A stretch of 6,073 nt of DNA from JBJXHB01 sp046160725 (GTDB taxonomy: Bacteria > Pseudomonadota > Gammaproteobacteria > Burkholderiales > Burkholderiaceae_C): positions 1-6,073 of the forward strand of contig JBJXHB010000537.1 in assembly GCA_046160725.1 (NCBI GenBank). The letters are read 5' to 3'. Of this stretch, positions 3,933 to 6,073 are shown piece by piece (the stretch's first letter is position 1; every line of letters starts with the position of its first letter). The translations under genes and the position numbers were made by a program. A model generated the notes under the pieces. It worked only from the letters and a program-made list of their open reading frames with translations, was not told the DNA's origin and did not search any database.

Positions 3933-6073
3933 ATGCGCGAAGGCCCTGCCCCCCTGATCCGGCGCGAAGACTATCTGCCGCCGGCCTACTGGATCCGCTC
4001 GGCCGAGCTGACCCTGGACCTGGACCCGGCCAAGACCATCGTCGCCAGCCGGCTGGCCATCGAGCGCAATGCGCAGGCGCCGGCGGGCCAGCCGCTGCGG
4101 CTGCACGGCGAGGGCCTGACGCTGCTGCGCGTGCTGGCCGACGGCGAGAGCGTGTCGTTCCGCCATGAGGACGGCCACCTGGTCATCGACAACCTGCCGG
4201 CCGCGCCCGGCTTCGTGCTGGAGCTGCGCAACACCTGCGCACCGGACAAGAACACCGAGCTGTCCGGGCTGTACACCAGCGGCGGCGGCTTCTTCACGCA
4301 GTGCGAGGCCGAGGGCTTCCGCCGCATCAGCTACTGGCTGGACCGGCCGGACGTGATGACCACCTACACCGTCACGCTGCGCGCCGACAAGACGCGCTAC
4401 CCGGTGCTGCTGTGCAACGGCAACCTGGTGGACAGCGGGCCGCTGGACGGTGGCCGCCACTTTGCGAAGTGGCACGACCCCTTCCCCAAGCCCAGCTATC
4501 TCTTTGCACTGGTGGCGGCGGACCTGGTGTGCCGCGAGCAGCACATCCGCTCGCGCGCCGGCCGCGACCACCTGCTGCAGGTCTACGTGCGGCGCGGCGA
4601 CCTGGGCAAGACCGAGCATGCGATGAACTCGCTGATCGCGTCGGTGGCCTGGGACGAGGCGCGCTTCGGCCTGAGCCTGGACCTGGACCGCTTCATGATC
4701 GTGGCGGTCGACGACTTCAACATGGGTGCGATGGAGAACAAGGGGCTCAACCTCTTCAACTCCAAGTACGTGCTGGCCAGCGCGGCCACCGCCACCGACG
4801 AGGACTTCGAGGGCGTGGAGAGCGTGGTCGCGCACGAGTACTTCCACAACTGGACGGGCAACCGCATCACCTGCCGCGACTGGTTCCAGCTGTCGCTCAA
4901 GGAGGGCCTGACGGTCTACCGCGACCAGTCCTTCAGCATGGACATGGCCGGCTCGGCGTCGGCCGCCGCGGTGCGCCGCATCGACGCCGTGCGGACCCTG
5001 CGCGAGATCCAGTACCCGGAGGACGCAGGCCCGATGGCGCATCCGGTGCGCCCGGATGCCTACAGCGCCATCGACAACTTCTACACCGCCACCGTCTACG
5101 AGAAGGGCGCGGAAGTGGTGCGCATGATGGCCACGCTGGTCGGCCGCGACGGCTTCCGGCGCGGCATGGACCTGTATGTGCAGCGCCATGATGGCCAGGC
5201 CGTGACCTGCGACGACTTCGCCCAGGCCGTGGCCGACGCCAACCCGGACAGCGCCCTGGCCGCGCAGCTGGAGGGCTTCAAGCGCTGGTATGCGACGGCC
5301 GGCACGCCGCAGCTGAGCGCACGCGGGCAATGGGACGCAGCGACCGGGCGCTATGTGCTGACGCTGCGCCAGACGGTGCGCGGCCAGCCGTCCCACCTGG
5401 TGCTCCCGGTGGCGCTGGGCCTGCTGGGCGCGGACGGCACGGCCTTGCCGCTGCAGCTGGCCGGGGCCGACACGGCCGCGCCGCTGGAGCGCCTGCTGGT
5501 GCTGTCCGAGCCGGAACAGCGCTTTGTCTTCGAGGGGCTGGCGCAGGCGCCGGTGCCGTCGTTGCTGCGAGGCTTCAGCGCGCCGGTCGAGCTGGACGAC
5601 GGCCTGGACAGCGCTGCGCTGCGCCTGCTGCTGGCACACGACAGCGATGCCTTCAACCGCTGGGACGCCGGCCAGCGGTTGATGACCGAGCTGCTGCGCC
5701 GGGCGATGCGCGACTTCGTCGCGCCGGCCATCGACGAAGACCTGGAGCAGGCGCTGCGCCGGGTGCTGCGCGACCCGCAGCTGGACCCGGCGTTCAAGGC
5801 GCTGGCGCTGGTGCCGCCAACCGAGGTGGTGTTGGCCGAGGGCTTAAGCGGCTACGACCCGGCGCGCGTTCACGCCGCCCGCGAGACGCTGCTGGACCGC
5901 ATGGCCGAGCAGCTGGCCGACGACTGGGAACAGGCCTGGGATGACCACCAGGTGCGCGCCGGCTATGCGCCGGTGCCGGCCCAGTCCGGCGCCCGGGCGC
6001 TGGCCAACCTGGCCCTGGCCATGCGGGTGCGGCAGGCGGTGCGCAGCGGTGACGTGGTGTGGCCCGCCGGGGC
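3933..6073 (+). CDS. pepN: Aminopeptidase N (M1 family zinc metallopeptidase), 3' end outside window
   Basis: PepN is a cytoplasmic zinc exopeptidase that removes N-terminal residues from peptides in the last steps of protein turnover. The visible 713 residues cover most of a protein that is about 870 long in E. coli. The N-terminal beta domain occupies roughly 1-195, followed by the catalytic domain. Substrate N-terminus binding motif GAMEN is at 265-269, zinc site HEYFH at 301-305 with the third ligand Glu324, and the transition-state Tyr at 389 in VYEKGAEVVRM. All key residues are intact. Relative to E. coli there is a short extra stretch of about four residues between Glu324 and Tyr389 (in DMAGSASAAAV). 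The later beta and helical C-terminal domains begin near 450 and are cut by the window end. There is no signal peptide. A rare TTA leucine codon occurs at residue 638. AAGGA supports the start. An M1 member other than PepN is unlikely given the HEYFHNWTGNR context. Confidence 0.97.
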   Translation, partial: MREGPAPLIRREDYLPPAYWIRSAELTLDLDPAKTIVASRLAIERNAQAPAGQPLRLHGEGLTLLRVLADGESVSFRHEDGHLVIDNLPAAPGFVLELRNTCAPDKNTELSGLYTSGGGFFTQCEAEGFRRISYWLDRPDVMTTYTVTLRADKTRYPVLLCNGNLVDSGPLDGGRHFAKWHDPFPKPSYLFALVAADLVCREQHIRSRAGRDHLLQVYVRRGDLGKTEHAMNSLIASVAWDEARFGLSLDLDRFMIVAVDDFNMGAMENKGLNLFNSKYVLASAATATDEDFEGVESVVAHEYFHNWTGNRITCRDWFQLSLKEGLTVYRDQSFSMDMAGSASAAAVRRIDAVRTLREIQYPEDAGPMAHPVRPDAYSAIDNFYTATVYEKGAEVVRMMATLVGRDGFRRGMDLYVQRHDGQAVTCDDFAQAVADANPDSALAAQLEGFKRWYATAGTPQLSARGQWDAATGRYVLTLRQTVRGQPSHLVLPVALGLLGADGTALPLQLAGADTAAPLERLLVLSEPEQRFVFEGLAQAPVPSLLRGFSAPVELDDGLDSAALRLLLAHDSDAFNRWDAGQRLMTELLRRAMRDFVAPAIDEDLEQALRRVLRDPQLDPAFKALALVPPTEVVLAEGLSGYDPARVHAARETLLDRMAEQLADDWEQAWDDHQVRAGYAPVPAQSGARALANLALAMRVRQAVRSGDVVWPAG

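Noticed and set aside
2786..3934. Open frame of 382 codons on the minus strand opposite prfB
   Set aside because: It is low-complexity Ala/Gly/Val/Leu sequence lying opposite a fully supported RF2 gene.
4301..5191. Second plus-strand open frame of 296 codons within pepN
   Set aside because: It is an out-of-frame, Arg/Gly/Ala/Pro-rich translation inside the conserved catalytic domain of pepN.
3843..5639. Very long open frame (598 codons) on the minus strand opposite pepN
   Set aside because: The translation is Arg/Gln/Ala/Val/His-rich with no family resemblance, and pepN on the other strand has all its catalytic motifs. It is a composition shadow typical of high G+C genes.

Overview
The window is high-GC bacterial DNA, roughly two-thirds G+C with strong G/C bias at third codon positions. 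It holds six protein-coding genes and no RNA genes, insertion sequences or CRISPR arrays that I can see. The gene families and their sequence style (a beta-proteobacterial-looking RF2, gammaproteobacterial/betaproteobacterial-type PepN, and the DUF4212 plus sodium:solute symporter pair) suggest a betaproteobacterium, probably Burkholderiales. That placement is inference from family resemblance. Read as a whole, this is a mostly ordinary chromosomal housekeeping region.

Left part (1-2447), all on the minus strand. Reading in the direction of transcription there is a 100-residue two-helix membrane protein (2145-2447), a 191-residue TPR protein (1573-2148, joined to the first by a 4-base ATGA overlap), a 166-base gap, a DUF4212 small membrane protein (1143-1406), and a sodium:solute symporter (1-1141, cut by the window edge). 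The last two are one base apart and look translationally coupled: the small protein is the usual partner of this symporter subfamily. The symporter carries a long Lys/Ala-rich hydrophilic insertion that I place in the periplasm.

Middle (2448-2769). This is a 322-base divergent intergenic region with no convincing promoter. It contains two perfect tandem 7-bp hairpins just upstream of prfB.

Right part (2770-6073), plus strand. prfB (peptide chain release factor 2) has the classical programmed +1 frameshift at an in-frame UGA after codon 27, by which RF2 controls its own synthesis. It ends in UAG, a codon that RF2 does not read. pepN (aminopeptidase N, M1 family) follows 58 bases later with its own Shine-Dalgarno sequence and runs off the window after about 713 residues.

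I found no clear evidence for a new biological system. The most distinctive signals are the RF2 recoding site with its odd stop-codon layout, a possible pairing between the prfB leader and the recoding site, and the periplasmic coiled-coil-like insertion in the symporter.
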